Made by a program: the position numbers and the translations under genes. Source: Drosophila miranda (taxonomy: Eukaryota > Arthropoda > Insecta > Diptera > Drosophilidae). From it: DNA of 64,000 nucleotides. The notes below the pieces were generated by a model, which was given only the letters and a program-made list of their open reading frames with translations, was not told the origin of the DNA and did not search any database. The stretch is taken from the NCBI RefSeq assembly GCF_003369915.1, contig NC_046675.1, forward strand, positions 28,334,001 through 28,398,000, given 5' to 3'. Shown piece by piece: positions 47,082-61,216 of this stretch. Position 1 is the first letter of the stretch. Each line of letters opens with the position of its first letter.

Positions 47082-50000
47082 ATGGCTGTGGATTATGTGC
47101 TGGAGGACCTCATGGGGAAACTGGGTAAGTGACGAGGGCCAGGCAGGTCAGCGCGGCAGTGGCGATAACGCATCGCGTTTTCTCTTATCAATCGCTGAAA
47201 GTCCCTCTTATCAGCCCCGCGAAAACTTGTCCCCGCAAGAGCCAGTAGCTTGGCCTAAGCTTATCCAAAAGCGGATGGGATAACACTTTTATATGAGGGT
47301 TATTTTTACGGTTGCTTTGCATTCAAATTTCCTAATTATTTTCGCGGCAATCTCTGTCTAATCTATACGGCCCGACTAGTGTTTGGGGTGGGGGCTGTCC
47401 ATCAAGTGCTCAAAAGAAGCCGCCTCTAACACGGTTTTAATTACAACTACATATATATATTTTTTGTTTTGCACTTTTTTCCAATTAATAATAAATACCA
47501 CAAGGTTACAGACAGCTTGATAGAAGTCTCAGACTCTCAGAACCAGACGAATAGATATGTAGATACTCGTGTGTGTGAGCGCGTGGGGAGGGGACCACGA
47601 CACAGTGACACTTGATGAACCTTCTGGCCAAATGTATCTCAGTATCTTTAGCAGACTGACGCTAAAACCCGAGCACACCACACAGAGGCAATGCAGAGGC
47701 TTTTGTCACAAGATCTGTTCCATAAAGGTCTCTCGAGGGGGTATTCCGTTGATTTATAGTATGTATGTGCTTTGCGGTCGTATAAATTGTGCAACGTGTG
47801 GCATTTTGTTTATTACTTAATGCAAAACAGTTAACAATAATTACGTATATATAGAATTCTCCGATTGATTAAAACGAAAGCAAATCTGAAAGCTCAGCAA
47901 AGTGTATTCTATCTAGACTTTTACTTTTCCTATAGTTACGGTTCCCGCTTACATTCATTATCAATCCATAATCAACTAGCGACTGTTTATGGAGGTTGGA
48001 TTTTATGATATCTCCACTGATTTCAGCAAAGCAAAAAGCAAAATTCTTTCGCTCTAAGACCCAGGGATCCCATAGAATTTTCCCCTAAACCTTGTTTTTT
48101 TCATAATTTAAAAGCTACAAAGAGTGAAAGGGAAAGATCAGAAAGTGTAGACAGAGGGAGACGGAGAGAAAGAGTAATGAACACATTAGCGACTTTTAGC
48201 ATTAGTTATGGCCCATATACATATACGAGTATATGCACATTTGTATTTGAGAAAATGCAAAAAATATCAAACTGGTTTTTTGTGAACGCTCTCTCTCTCA
48301 CACACGTATGAGGCCTAAAACTCAAACCCCACCAAACACATATCATATCGCTCTGCTCCTCTACGTGTATTTATTTTGTTGAAGGCCCCTCTGGGGGGTC
48401 TGCTGGAGCTCTAATTGCTTCGTATTCGGATTTGGAGGTGTACTTGGTACTCAATTCGGCTAGAAGCTGCCAGTTAGGTAGTAATTTACACTGACTTTGA
48501 AAGCACTTCCCCCGTGGAGACCTTCAAAGCGAATGAAAATCGTTTGGAAGCTCACAAAAGAACCTCACCTCCATGATCTACCTCAAAAGTAAGATCTTTA
48601 TAAGAACTTTGAGGCATGGTGGCATTGTACGTTAGTGCTGTTTTTGGGATGTCTGCTTCAAGTGTGTGATTTGCTTAAGCTCTTATCACTGGTCTTATCG
48701 CTTCAGCCTTATCTTGTTTCCATGCATAATTTTTCGTCAAAAGTTCTCTCTAATCTATTATGAGAGATTGATATAGAAAGGCTTTCCTATGATCTAACCA
48801 GGTATCATGTTTATTCATTGCTTTAATATGTAATATCAAAGATTATACAATACCGAACCCGAGGAAAGCCTAAAAGATAACTGAAACCCCGCGCCGCCCT
48901 CTGTTTACGGGGCGTCACGAAAAACCCCGCCATAGAACAGCATTTTGGTGCCTCTTTGATAATATATATGTATCTCCTATGACAAATATGAAAGTACTAC
49001 ACACATTGTAGCGCAATTTTCGAGGACCTTACCGCCCCACTTGGCAACGAACTGTGTCAATGGTTTGTCTGTAATAAATCCCACCACAACATGGTTGATA
49101 TTTGATATATGATATGGTTGTTGGTGGTAATCCGCTATGATTTCCCCCTGAGAATTTGCTATGTCGCGTGTTTTTGTGTGTTTCCTTATCGATCGTTGAC
49201 AATTATACGCTGATTATGTATATTGGTTGGTTTCGTAATTGAATTTAATTAAAGATTATGGCAAAATTTTCAAATTGAGATTAATTAAGATGTGTCCGGC
49301 TCCCGCTCCCCCGCCCCCTCTCCCTCCCGCTACATGTCTACTTGTATGACATAATTTTTACACTCGACGTAATCAATGAAATGCTTAGACACTGATGGGA
49401 TGGGGGTGGGGCGTGGGGTACTCATGAGTGAAGGACTCTCCCTCGCGGAGCTGCGATCGATGGCGAAAGTTTTTTCGCTTAAACGATCAATAAATGTAAC
49501 CCACAAATCAATTGAAATGCCTGATTGAACATTGGACCCGGCGCTCGCGCTCATGTGTCAGATATCTAGGCTACAATGCTCTACTCTACTCGATGTACAA
49601 GACCGCAGAAATTTACACAGTCCCTGTCCGTCCCTGTCCTCGATCCAACAGCGATCGTGTGGACAGCAAAAGTCATAATCGATTCAATGCATTCTTCAAA
49701 GACCCCTGCAAAACCATACAAGGAAAGAAACAATAGAATAGAATAGGAATAGCAGAAGCCAAGAAGCCAAAGTAAACTGCTGGCAAATAAGTATTTGATG
49801 GGGACATTCGTATGCCTTTCAATTGAAATCGAATTGAATAAATTCCACTTGATTTAATTGCAAAAAGTCTTTGGAGTGACGACAATTCCAACAGTGACAC
49901 CGTAGAAGAGAGGCGCCATATATTTCCATGTACATACATGTATGTATATATGTACGTGTGACAGAGCCGCTGCTACTCCTGTTGCATTTTTGTTGTATTT

Positions 50001-52015
50001 CGCTTCGAATGCAGTGCGTCGCAAATGTCTTATCTCTTGATCTCATCTACGAGCTTTGCTCATGTTAGGCAAATGCACACTCTCTCATTTGCTCTCTCAG
50101 CAACAACAACAGTATTGTACCTCTCTCGCAGGTATTGCTCTCAGCAAATGCGAAAGCTGCGTGTGAAGTTCAAGGAATGACAAACGGGATTACGTTTTAC
50201 TGCGTAGTTTCTCCCTCTTTGCTTTTAACTATTAAATACCCTTTATTTGCCAATTTTCCACGTTTGTAAGGAAATATTACTAGATGCAGCACCAACATAT
50301 TTCTTTTTCATCTCTCTTTTTCCTACAGGGGAATTTGGTAAATACCAATTCCTGCAGTTCTTCCTGCAAGTCCTCTCCGCTTTGACCGCAGGCATGCATA
50401 TGCTCTCCCTGGTTACGGTATCCGCAGTGCCAGAGCATCGCTGCTTTATCGAGGGCCTGGACGACAGCATCCTGGCGGTGGGGCCCTGGAACGCGAGCGC
50501 CTTGAAGTATGCCATTCCAACGAAGGCCAATGGGGAGCTAGAGTCCTGCCTGATGTACGATCCCACTGATTTGGACAGCAACACGACCATCGCCTGTGAA
50601 AAGTACGTGTACGATACAACGTACTACAAGACATCGCGCACCATTGACTGGAACCATGTGTGCGATCGCCGCTGGATGGGGGCCATTGTGCAGACGGTGT
50701 TCATGTTGGGCGTCTTCACGGGAGCCGTAACCCTCGGCGGACTGGCGGACAAGATTGGCCGCAAGACGGTCTTCTGCTGGTCGGCGCTCTTCCAGCTGAT
50801 CATCGGCGTGGGCGTAGCCTTCATTCCGGAGTACTTTTCCTTTATGGTGGCCCGCTATCTGCTGGGAATTGTGGGATCTGCTGGAGCCTATATCTGTGGA
50901 TTTGTGCTGACAATGGAGCTGGTGGGACCCACAAAGCGTACTGTCTGTGGCATAACCTTCCAGGTGAGTGGAGTGACTCAAGGATCACTTGAAGATCTTT
51001 TCTAATCTTCTGTGATCTCTTCCAGGCAGTCTTTGCAGGCGGCATCATGCTGGTTGCTGGCTGGGGTGCCCTCATTCAGGATCGTCAGTGGCTCCAGGTG
51101 ATCTATGGCCTCCATGGCTGCCTGTTCCTTGCCCACTGGTGGCTCCTCGATGAATCTCCGCGCTGGCTGTGGATGCAGGGACGTGCCGCCGAGGCCGTGG
51201 ACATTGTGGCCAAGGGACTGCGTATCAATGGCTCCGGAATACCCGTGGACAAGGATTACTTTGTGCAAAAGGCCAAACAGCAGGCGGCGGTGGAGGAGAA
51301 GTCCAGTGCCGGATTGAGCGATCTCTTCCGGACACCCAACCTCCGCATGAAGACGCTGAATGTGTGCCTCTGCTGGTTCGCCAACTCCATTGTCTACTAT
51401 GGACTGTCGCTGAGTGCCGGGAAGCTGTACGGCAATCCCTACCTGATTCTGTTCATCATGGGCCTCGTGGAGTTCCCCAGCTACATAACGATTGTGTTCG
51501 TGTTGGATCGTCTGGGACGTCGCTCCATTACCTCCACCCTGATGCTGAGCGGCGGACTTTGCTGCATTATTGCCGCATTTATTGCTCAGGGCAGCACCAC
51601 CTCCACGGCTGTGGTGATGGCTGGCAAGCTCCTCATTGCCGGCTCCTTTGCCGTCATCTACAACTACTCGGCGGAACTCTTTCCCACTGTCGTACGGAAC
51701 TCCGCCATGGGCTTGGGCTCCATGTGTGCCCGTCTCTCCGGAGCCCTTACGCCTCTCATCACCCTCCTGGACTCTTTTGATCCAAAGATTCCCGCCGTAC
51801 TCTTCGGCGTGGTGGCCCTGGCCTCTGGCTTCTGGGTGATGTTCCTCCCAGAGACGATGAACCAGCCCATGCCCGAGTCCATCGAAGATGGTGAGAACTT
51901 TGGCAAGGGCGACACGTGGTTCAGTCAGTGTGCTGGTCGCAAGAAGCGCCAGAATAGTATTTACCCGGACGATCCCGAGCAGATGGTGCCGCTCAAGAAT
52001 ATCGAAAGCAAATGA
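47082..52015 (+). CDS. Organic cation transporter-like MFS protein (SLC22 type), 555 aa
   Basis: A 12-span plasma-membrane transporter of the OCT/OAT (SLC22) family; the substrate is unknown. Three coding exons, 47082-47124, 50329-50963 and 51026-52015, join in phase. The first encodes MAVDYVLEDLMGKLG, typical of the family N-terminus. A large Cys-containing extracellular loop with N-glycosylation sequons (NAS, NTT) follows the first membrane span. The MFS motif between spans 2 and 3 is GGLADKIGRK (about 150-160). The family signature DESPRWL is at 268-274, and LDRLGRR appears in the second half. The tail after span 12 is polar and ends KNIESK. Introns are 3.2 kb and 62 bases. An AATAAA at about 52142 is a plausible poly(A) signal. 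D. melanogaster CG6126 is a likely ortholog, from memory. Confidence 0.92.
47125..50328 (+). other. Intron 1 of the MFS transporter
   Basis: A 3.2 kb intron begins GTAAGTG and ends TTTTTCCTACAG. It is AT-rich, with microsatellite traces (CT run near 48288, C-rich tract near 49305-49330). No coding sequence or RNA gene is recognised. It may hold regulatory elements. Confidence 0.6.
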
Positions 52016-53679
52016 AGCAAAACCAAAGTTCTGCACTAGCCCCCACACCCCCACCCACCCCACCCTTGTTATCCTTTTTATTTCGTTGTTAAGCATTCCC
52101 TTTTTTTTAGTAGTAAGCTCTAAGATCCATTTTAAAAAGTGAATAAATTGAGGCTGTGTGGCCTTGGAGGATACCCTAGGCTGCTGCAGGTCTCTTTGTT
52201 GTTTTTAAGTAGCTCGTTTTTTTTGTTGATATTATGAAAGGGAAGATGACCCAAAGAAGGCCTTGGGCAGCTGAGTCGATCCCAGAGTCCAACAACAATA
52301 TGCACTGTCTTTGTCGAGGCGTACAAAAGCCTTCGTTTTCGGTCCAAAAAATCCAACAACAAAAGACTGTACAATTGTATATCTATGTGTTCTACAATCT
52401 TTGCCACCTTCTACAATCATATTCTTCCAACATCTTATTATTGCATTCAAATACAAATAAATTCCTGCCATATGCTTCTCCTCCTAAGATTTTTTCCCAA
52501 TATTAACATCGTAAAATCCATTTAAAGGTTTTCCCTTTTTCGAGGAGGCCTATAAAAAGACTTGCCTTACGGAGAGCCATCTAGTATGCTGCGCCATATG
52601 TCCCACTCGATTTCGCACACTTTTCCGCCCCAATTAAAGTAAAGTGCGACAATAAGTAAAGTACTTTTGTGGCATTTGTGGGACATCCGATTCAGCATGG
52701 CCTTGAAAGTGGCTGCAGTTTTTAATAGTTTTCCTTCCCCCAAGAAATTCCATTGTCAATGCTCGACCACCGCCCCCTTCACACGGCACGTGCGCCAGTT
52801 CCCGCGTCAATTCAAGTTTTCTTTCAAAGAGTTTTTCTTTTGTTTTTCGGTTTTTTTTTGTTTTGTTTGTAGGTTGTTTTTTTGGTACATTTGAGAACAT
52901 TCATTTTCGATTTTGAATATATTTTCAATTAAATACATATATATACGTATGCTTTGGCCGATATCTGATGCGATATCGGTGCTTAAATTTCGCTGGCTTA
53001 GAATTACATTAACATTTACATATAGATATAGATATACTCGATAGATAGAATAGGGGCGGGGTTGGGGTTCTCTCTTCAAAGAAGAAGGTACACAGAGAGA
53101 GAGATGGAGGGGGGAGATATCGGGTTTACATCGATATTTCTTATACACATATAGACACAATCAAAATTGAGAGAAACATACAGCGAGAGAGAGAGAGAGA
53201 CACGAAGACGACGAAGGAAAGAGATATAGAGAAAACACATCTAGATGCAGTTGCCAGGAGGACTCTTCCACAAGAAACTGGGTGCTCCTCAAAAACGTAG
53301 TCTTAAATGCTCGAATAGCTCTTAAAATGTTGAAGGGAACGGATTGAAAGGAACAGAAAGGATGGAGTTATAATTCTGATTAATGGGTGGGTGGTTGGGT
53401 GTACAAATCAGGGAAGGACAGTACAGGGACAGGGACGGGGGAGGGACTGTAACGGAAACTATATCGAAACGGAAACGGAATTGAGTGCCTAATAATACAA
53501 ACATACGAACGAACGTAGCTAAATATTGGTATGTGTAAATCAATCACAAATTGAATTTAAAATATTTACAAAAAATACGTCAATCAAAGGTCCCATCGTT
53601 TCTTCACTCCAGATGGGAATCATCGTTAGGTTGCGTTGATGCTCTGTCGCTCTTTTGCTCTTTTGCTCTCCCTGCCATC
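52016..53679. other. 3' UTRs and spacer between the MFS transporter and sra
   Basis: The two genes converge here. Up to about 52160 is the transporter 3' UTR. Much of 53000-53679 is probably the long sra 3' UTR. There are poly-T/poly-G stretches at 52840-52870 and GA and GATA simple repeats at 53020-53240. No conserved coding frame is seen. Confidence 0.5.
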
Positions 53680-54573
53680 TTATGCCCTCTCCGGACACTT
53701 GGTCTGCACTATGGGCGCCTTTGGCTGGATTCCTGGACCGCCGGCCCCCTCTGGCACCATCGCCGTGTGCACAATGATCGCCGGCTGGTCCTCGCTCTGT
53801 GGATGCAGCTCGTGCGACTCGCCCGGTGTGAGGCTGGCCAGAGCCGCCAGTAGATCGTGATTGACCAGCGGTTCGGCCTCTTCGCGTGGCTCCCAGCCCG
53901 CTGGCGGAGAGGCGGGCGGCGAGATGAGGAACTGTTTGACCGGTGCCGGCGGCTGGAGGTTCTTGTTGTTCACGGGTGTGACCGGCTGGGCAAAATAGCA
54001 GGTGATCACCGTCTTCTTGTTGAATTCGTATTGGTGGAGCTTGATCCGCGCATTGGCTGCCGCAATGGCGTTGTCGTAGTTCACCCGCAGCCGCCGGAAG
54101 CTGCGCAGCCACTGGAACGTGGCCGATTCGCTGAAGGTGCGGAAGAGCTCTTCCATGCCGTGCTTCAGCTCCGGATTGGCAAACACCTCCGAGTGGATGT
54201 TCGTCACGATAATGGACGTGGGCAGGTCGTCGAACGAGTCTGCGTCCACCTCCGGCTCCGTGTCGCTGTCTATGATGCCCTCCTTCGGGAGCGAGGGGTG
54301 CTGGCTGGGCAGTCCGTCGGCGGCATTGATGTAGATGTCCTGATCCGGCGACAGTTTGTCTATGCTGCCGCCTCCGCTGCTGTTCTGTGTCGACTTCAAT
54401 TTGTTGTGGCTCTTGCTGTGGTTGTTGTTGTGATTGTTGCCGCCACGTGGAGTCGTTGGCGAGGAAGCTGCATCCTTGGTTGGAAGCACCTCATCAGTGG
54501 TGGTGGTTGCCGGCGCAGGCTCCGGGGAAGAGGCGGCCGCCGCATTGTTATTGGACTTGGCCGCGTCGGACAT
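53680..54573 (-). CDS. sra: sarah (nebula), calcipressin/RCAN calcineurin regulator, 297 aa
   Basis: RCAN proteins bind and regulate the phosphatase calcineurin. In Drosophila, sarah is needed for egg activation and meiosis, and for learning and mitochondrial function. The coding region is one exon. Residues 1-115 are low-complexity and acidic. An RRM-like fold covers about 117-195 (SIIVTNIHSEVF ... ITCYFAQPVTP). The hallmark phosphorylation block FLISPPASPP is at 215-224. Downstream are the calcineurin-docking type sequence PAIIVHT (264-270) and a C-terminal TKCPERA. I chose the ATG at 54573 (MSDAAKSNNN, matching D. melanogaster) over any upstream frame, because a CTCCTTGCAG acceptor ends at 54604 and there is no AUG between it and the chosen start. 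Upstream exons are non-coding and were not located. Confidence 0.95.
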   Translation of the reverse strand: MSDAAKSNNNAAAASSPEPAPATTTTDEVLPTKDAASSPTTPRGGNNHNNNHSKSHNKLKSTQNSSGGGSIDKLSPDQDIYINAADGLPSQHPSLPKEGIIDSDTEPEVDADSFDDLPTSIIVTNIHSEVFANPELKHGMEELFRTFSESATFQWLRSFRRLRVNYDNAIAAANARIKLHQYEFNKKTVITCYFAQPVTPVNNKNLQPPAPVKQFLISPPASPPAGWEPREEAEPLVNHDLLAALASLTPGESHELHPQSEDQPAIIVHTAMVPEGAGGPGIQPKAPIVQTKCPERA

Positions 54574-57309
54574 GGTGTCTGCCTGAAGCTTACCGGGGGG
54601 GTGCTGCAAGGAGAGAAGGAAGGGAGGATGATTAGAGAGGAAATTTTACAGAGAATGTTTCATTGATGGATTCGGCGTTGGGTTCCCCACGGCTATAATT
54701 ACCATACGGGATGCCATTTATAATTACAACCTTGTGGGAAGCCATTCCTCTTCGATTTCCATTACAATTGCCGCAGACTTTTCCCTGCCCCTGCCCCTTC
54801 CCCTACGCTCCTTAGCAGCACCTGACGCAAGGTAAACAGCCTGTGGCCTCGTTGCCTCGTGCCTCCAGGCCTCTCGACTCCTGCCTTTTGTGGGGGCACA
54901 ACTTTGGTTAACATTGTTGACGTAACACGTTTCGAGCGTACAGCCATGCCACGACAATAAAAATGGCTTCCTGCCACATGCCCGAGACCAAAAAACTACA
55001 GACGTGTCTGCCAGTGGAAAAGGAGTGAAGCCAGCCACCAGGAAGCCCAATAGAGGGCAGGAGGTAAGGGGCGGGGGGGCTTAACTATCGACACGTGAAG
55101 CTAATCAATAGTGTCCTGGAGCGGAAGGGAAACTCCTGTCCTGGTGGATCCGCTGCCTGGTGACGCACTGTTGATTCGGAATTGCTCTTGATTTTATTGT
55201 TATGCCGAATGCTAGGAATAGATTGTTAAAACAGGGGCCCCAAAAGTGGAAACGGAGCTCATTCTGCTGCCAAAAGAAGGAATAGGCTCCCCAAATACAG
55301 GGGCAAAGCAGAGAGTGAGAGTGAAACACCTCCGTGGGTGATTAATAGTAGCGAATATAGGTATTTTTTTGTTTTGTGAATGAATGGCAGGAACGAACGA
55401 ATGGAACGAATGAATGAGCGAGCAACTGGCGCGAGCGACACCCGACACTGGCGTCAGCGGAATGGCAACAGTGACGTCGTCCTTGTGGTGGCACCTGTGA
55501 CTGACAGCGACTCTCATTCCTTTATAATAGAGCCCATAGATGGTTTATGGATGGTGGGAGGGACACTCCGTTTTATTGTGATGGCGTGGAGCATAGTTTT
55601 TGGATTGGCGCCCATTTGTATGCTATATAAAAATAACATTTCTCTTCTCTGCCTCTGTTTTTCCTCTTGGGTTTATTATGGCCCATGAATCAGCGATATG
55701 CAGCAGGCGATAATTACTATATCATAGAGGGGGAATATGAGGTGGAGGGGTGGTGTGCTCTATTAGCCAAATGAGAGCCAAAACTGTGCTTTTATTTACG
55801 GTTTTTGCAAAGTTTTTATGGCTTGCAATTAGAGAGTGCTTTCTTTTTGTTTTAGTTAATATTTTTGGGGATATTTATAGTTTATCTATATATTAAGGGG
55901 TTTTAAATATCTTCAGAAGTGATGGAAACATTTGAACCACTTAAATACTTCATAAAACCTCACCTACTTTCTACCAAAATCATTTTCCATCCTTCTTTCT
56001 CTCCAAAATCATCGGTTGTCTCTATGTCTCTCTTAAAAACCTTTTCCTAATAATTCAATTACTTTAAAACCCCCCAAAAAACCATTCGATATTTAACCGA
56101 CAAACCATTTCCTAGACAAGGAAGCCCCCGCCCTCCCACATGCCTGAAGATTGCGTACTGTTTTTGCACTCTTCTTTTTGCTTCTTTTTTTTTGTTGTTT
56201 TTTCCACCTTTAGAGCACAAAAGCATAGAGCCAAAAGAGTGAGCGGCCAACAATAAAACCAATGGCTGAACAAAAACAGAAGCAGAGAAAATCCAACGAC
56301 GAGTTGATCTATTTCTGGATGATTGATTTCCTTGAAAATTGTTACTTTTTCGGGGCAGGGGGCAGGGGGCAGGCGGCAGGAAAAGGAAGGCTCCTGCCTG
56401 TGTCTGCTGTCTCCGCCTCCCATGACGTGTGTACTTTGTTTGGTGAATGGCTCCTGCGATCCGTATCTGTTTTGTCCTTTCCAGAGAGAATACGCACAGC
56501 CCAGGGAGGAGCAGGAGCAGTAGCAGTAGCATTAGCCGTAGGAGAAAGTACTTTTACTCTCATGGCAAAAAATTGCAAGTCAGCGTAAACGACCTGCTGG
56601 CATGCAAATTGCTTGCCTCTCTGCCCCGCACAGAGGTACATAGAGTGAGAGGTGACGTCATCATTGGCTGTGCCACCGAAGCACGCAAGCAACGAAAGAA
56701 AGCTCTGCTTTAAGCCTAGACAAAAGTTGTGGTCTCCGCCGACCAGGCTCTGGGGTCCCAAGACGATGATGAATTGCCAGCCGGTCGTTATCCAACGGCG
56801 ACCTTCACTCATTCATAATTGCTGTCATCATTATATCAAGTGGTCTCCACTACCCGCCCCGCCATTGTGCCCCATAGAGACATCAGCATCAGCATCCATC
56901 CACTCGGCCATTCTTGCTGCCTCCAAGACCCTCCTCTATTGGGGGATACGCCTTGAGACGCCTTCATAATGTTGCATGTGTATGGAAATTACCGCATGAG
57001 AAATATGGGAAAAATCTCTTTAAAAATTGGTTACCCTCACGAATGGGAGCTTTTTTAATGCTGAAACTTAAAAGAAATCAAAAACTAAAAGACATCAAGA
57101 GAACACGCCACAAAGTGAAAGGGAAACGGAGGAAAAGTACTCTAAAGTAATATAAAATATTCCTTGAGGAAAGTTAAATCCCTCGAAAATCCACCTCAGA
57201 AACCAACCAACGGGGATTCGCTGAAGCGAAACTGTTGTTAGAAGCTTTTTCTGCATCACCAAAAGCAACAAAGATTTCTTGCACTGCAAATGCTTGAAAA
57301 TATCACCAA

Positions 57310-57810
57310 AAAGCAGGTTTGCTTATCAGCAAGATCAGCGCCGACAGAAGAGCAATGTAAATTCCAGCAACACTTTTTCACAGTTTCCTTTCACCGTCAC
57401 CTTCGCCTCTCGACGCATGCAAGGGTGTGCAAGGCAGAGAAATCGCCGCTCGTCGGGCAGATCAGCGTCGGCAGAGTTACAACGCACAGTGAAAAAACAA
57501 TTTATCGCCTTTCGATGCATGCAGTGCCGTGCAAGGCAGAGGAAGCCGCTCCATGAAGTATGACATTTGTTTGTATTTTGTTTAGCGTCGGCAGAGGTGC
57601 AAAAACAATTTCTCGTCTTTCGAGACATGAACGAACGGGCAAAGGCGTGCAAGGCAGAGGAATAGCCGCTTTATAAAGTATTGTGTTTAGTGTGTTTGTT
57701 CACGAGCAGATCAGCGTCGGCAGAATTGCAAAAACAACTGCTCGCCTTTCGAGACATGAACGGACAGGCAAGGGCTTGCAAGGCAGAGGCCGCCATGCTG
57801 CCCAAAATTC
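57310..57810. repeat. Four-unit degenerate tandem repeat, about 100-130 bases each
   Basis: Units share the landmarks AGATCAGCGTCGGCAGA, CAAAAACAA, CTCGCCTTTCGAGACATGAA and GTGCAAGGCAGAGGAA. The AAGGCAGAG landmark occurs at 57431, 57533, 57651 and 57780, giving spacings of 102, 118 and 129 bases. The third and fourth units are the most alike. No known transposon family was recognised. Confidence 0.75.
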
Positions 57811-60800
57811 CTTTGGCATTGAGAAAATCCTTCAACGGATGCGTATAGTTTTTATTGGTAGATTTTCCTACTGGCTTTAAGCGTCTAAGCTCATTAAGTT
57901 TGCAAATTTGTAATTGAATTTGCCAACATATTGGCCAGCTCTGGCAGCATGTGGCACAGTGAATCAGTTCTTGTGGCCTTATTTACTTTATTCATTCGTT
58001 TTTCGTGACAAAAGGCGATTTCTCCGAATGCAGCAGCAATGTGGAAAATGGAAAATGCAAATGCAAACGCAGATCCGCCTGTGGGGGATGGTGGGGTGAA
58101 GATTAATTTGATTTTTCGCTGAAATTTCAAACTTTTGTGCTGTGCATCCTGCACACGCCCACATGCACACACACAGTTATTTACGATTGATGTTCAGCGG
58201 GAGTTTGAGTTTGGAATTTAATTAAATGTAGGCGCCTGATTGAACGCCAGTTTATGCCACACTCGCTCAGAAAGTATGTCCTGTCCTGTCCCGTGTCCCG
58301 TCCCCTGTGGCTGGCTCCTATCATATTTAATACTGCGGTGGCTGCCGCTGTCGGCAGCCACAAGCCACATGTTGCTTGTAACCAGAGCACCTTGTGTGTT
58401 GCACCTGACACAAAGCCAGGCAGCAGGCAGGCAGCGTGCAGAAAAGGTCAAAGTGGTAGCCTTGTCAGCCGTGCGGCTCGTATGCGAGAGAGATAGAGAT
58501 ATTAAACCCGACTCCGCTCTATAAGGCGAAATTAATTGAATGCTAATTTTCTCCTGTTCTGTTCTTCCTTTGTTCAAAAGTTAACTCTTTCTAGGAAATG
58601 CCACACGCCAGCCCACGCGCACCGGCACCCCCGCAGTAGCCGTCTTTTGGGGCTGCTGCAGTGGGCACCTGAAAGTATGCAACGAAAAACGTTCATAATT
58701 GAGCATTTTGTCTGCCCCGTAAATCCCCTACAGTTGCAGGCCACTGCTGCTGCTTTGGTTAGATAATTATTGCAGAAAGCTGCTTTCAACCTTCGCATTT
58801 GCCCTATGCCCTATGCATTGTGTGTGGGAGTTGCAGGAGTGCAGCAAATGGCGTTGATTGGCAGCCCAGTGATTGGCCGCATGTGAGGCAGTACTCCCCC
58901 TCCCTCTCTGGCATGTAAAATGCCAACTGACTTGGCTTTCCCAATGCAAATCATCCAGCAAATACTCGTAGGAGAATGTGTGTGTCTGCAGCCACTACAG
59001 TGCGTTTCATACGGAAGAATTCACTGGAATTCCCTGAATAGAATTGTGTTTTACATTAATACAATATTCAGCATTCCAAGGAAAGTAATTCCATGGGGGA
59101 GTGTTAACCAAACTCCAAGCATTCCTAGAACTAACAGATGACAAACAACAGATTGAAGGAAAATAAATTACAGAAATTGCTGGAAATACGACACGAGGGA
59201 AACTGTACAGATTCCAGGAACACGAACTGCATTCTCAGCCCCCAAAAAGGCAATGACAAAAGCACTCTAGAACTTTCTAAATACAGACAGCATCAAAGAG
59301 AGAGAGGAGCTGTCCTGCAACTCCTACACTTTTGCCACGCACTGTACTTCGAGCGGGCCACACATGGGCGAGGGATTGCGTATCCTAATTTAATACACGT
59401 ATCAGCCACCGTATGGGGCTCGTTCTTCTTTCAGTAAGCATCAGTTGGGGTCGAAGGTCGGGGTCGTGTGGGTTTTGTTTTGCGGACTCTCATTAAACGT
59501 AATCCCGTAATTCATTTGACAGCATTTCGCATCTGTATGCCAGCATTGTGCACTTGCTGCTGCTGCTATCTGACCCACCCACCCAGAGACCGACCCACCG
59601 CTCATTAACCAGTCATAAGAACACCTACCACCTACCACCCACACCCACACCCACACCCTCCCCTGTCGTGTCTGTCTCTATTTGATATTGTAACCTGTGT
59701 GAGGTGTCGTGTGTGCTGGCTTCCACAGAATCATCCAGAGGGAGGCCCCAGAGGGAATCACGTTCGCACATAGGTTTTGGCGTAATTACCCGACAACGCC
59801 ACTCCACCGGAATCGAAGGGAATCAAATCGAAAGTTAATTAAATCATTCACACTTCGGTGGCATCGACGGTAATCAAACAATAGTTGTGCAAATAAATTT
59901 ATGCAATGTAATTATTTATTGAACAAAAATAATAATAAAACTCAAATGACTTTCCATGGAAATGAAATCCAATCAAGGATAAGGCTGGATTTCACGAGAA
60001 AGACCTTGAACTCCAATGTGTGGAAACAGACACGCAGCATATAAAAATTAAATCTAAACTTCAGATAAACAGAATTCCGTATAATTGGAAGGAACTATAT
60101 TTTTAACTATTTTTCATATCATTTAAATGCCACCTCAAGAGCTTGTTGGGGGTTCTACTATTATCACAAGGTATCACCGAACGAATCAATATTTGAATAA
60201 AAGCAGAACCTTCTTCCATTCACTCGCACTCATCGTCCGTCTCCAACTACTTTTACAAATTGGATTGTTATCACTCACAACGAAACGTCCTGTCCTTCTC
60301 AGTTATTTTGAGGAGTTATTTTTTTTGTCAGCCAAGCCCCTTTGTTGTCGCCTGTCAGTGGCAACTGCTGCCCTCCCCCCGCCCTCCCGCTGGATGTCAG
60401 AGTCAAGGCTGCCTCTCAGCCAAAATAGTTTTTGGCCAAACTTTCGTATGCAAAAGCAATATACATATATTAATCGTAGAAAGGCAACATTTGGCAACAT
60501 CTGAGTGTGTGCGAGTGTGTGTGTGTGTGGGGGATTTCCTCAAGCGGATTATCCATCCATCTACTGGGTTCAACTAGTTGGAACCGGCACCTCTACTATC
60601 GTCCGTAAATCATGGCCATTGTCGTCGCTTATCACTCGTGACAGCCGTAGACCCTCTCCACTGACGCACCAAAACGGACAAAAGATAACATTTAGAAATA
60701 GTTATTATCGTTAATTGAGACGTTTACAGGCGGCCCCAAAGACCCAAAGCCCCCAGAGTGGTCTTCTGTGTGTGGATTCCAATCGCTATATTGCTATATC

Positions 60801-61216
60801 GCCATATCGTCATGTGTTAAGTGAGTTAAAGGCTGTGCTCTGTGCTCTCTGGCTGTGGCTGTGCCTGTGCCTGTGACGTCAGTGCAATTGCAGCAGAACA
60901 GATTCGAAAGTCTCCGGCAATTGACGAACAGTCGGAACTGTAGTCAATTCATCAATTGGCAGGCAGGTCCCAGGCAAAACGAGGGAGAGGGCTGTGAGAG
61001 TCGATACTTGGATACCCTTCAATAATTATTGCCCTGCAAACTCTTCCACATTTCAGTGTTATTCCTCCCCCTCTCACGCACAGAAAAAAGGGTATCAAAG
61101 GAGTGTCACCGCCAGCGCAAGAAACAAGAAAACAAAACAAAAGACAAACGCAAATAAAAATAGCATAAAATGGACAACAGAAACACACAGCGACAACGCC
61201 GACCATCGCATCGCAC

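Noticed and set aside
51002..52096. Minus-strand frame of about 364 codons opposite the MFS transporter
   Set aside because: Antisense shadow of the transporter's last exon; it runs on through the intron boundary.
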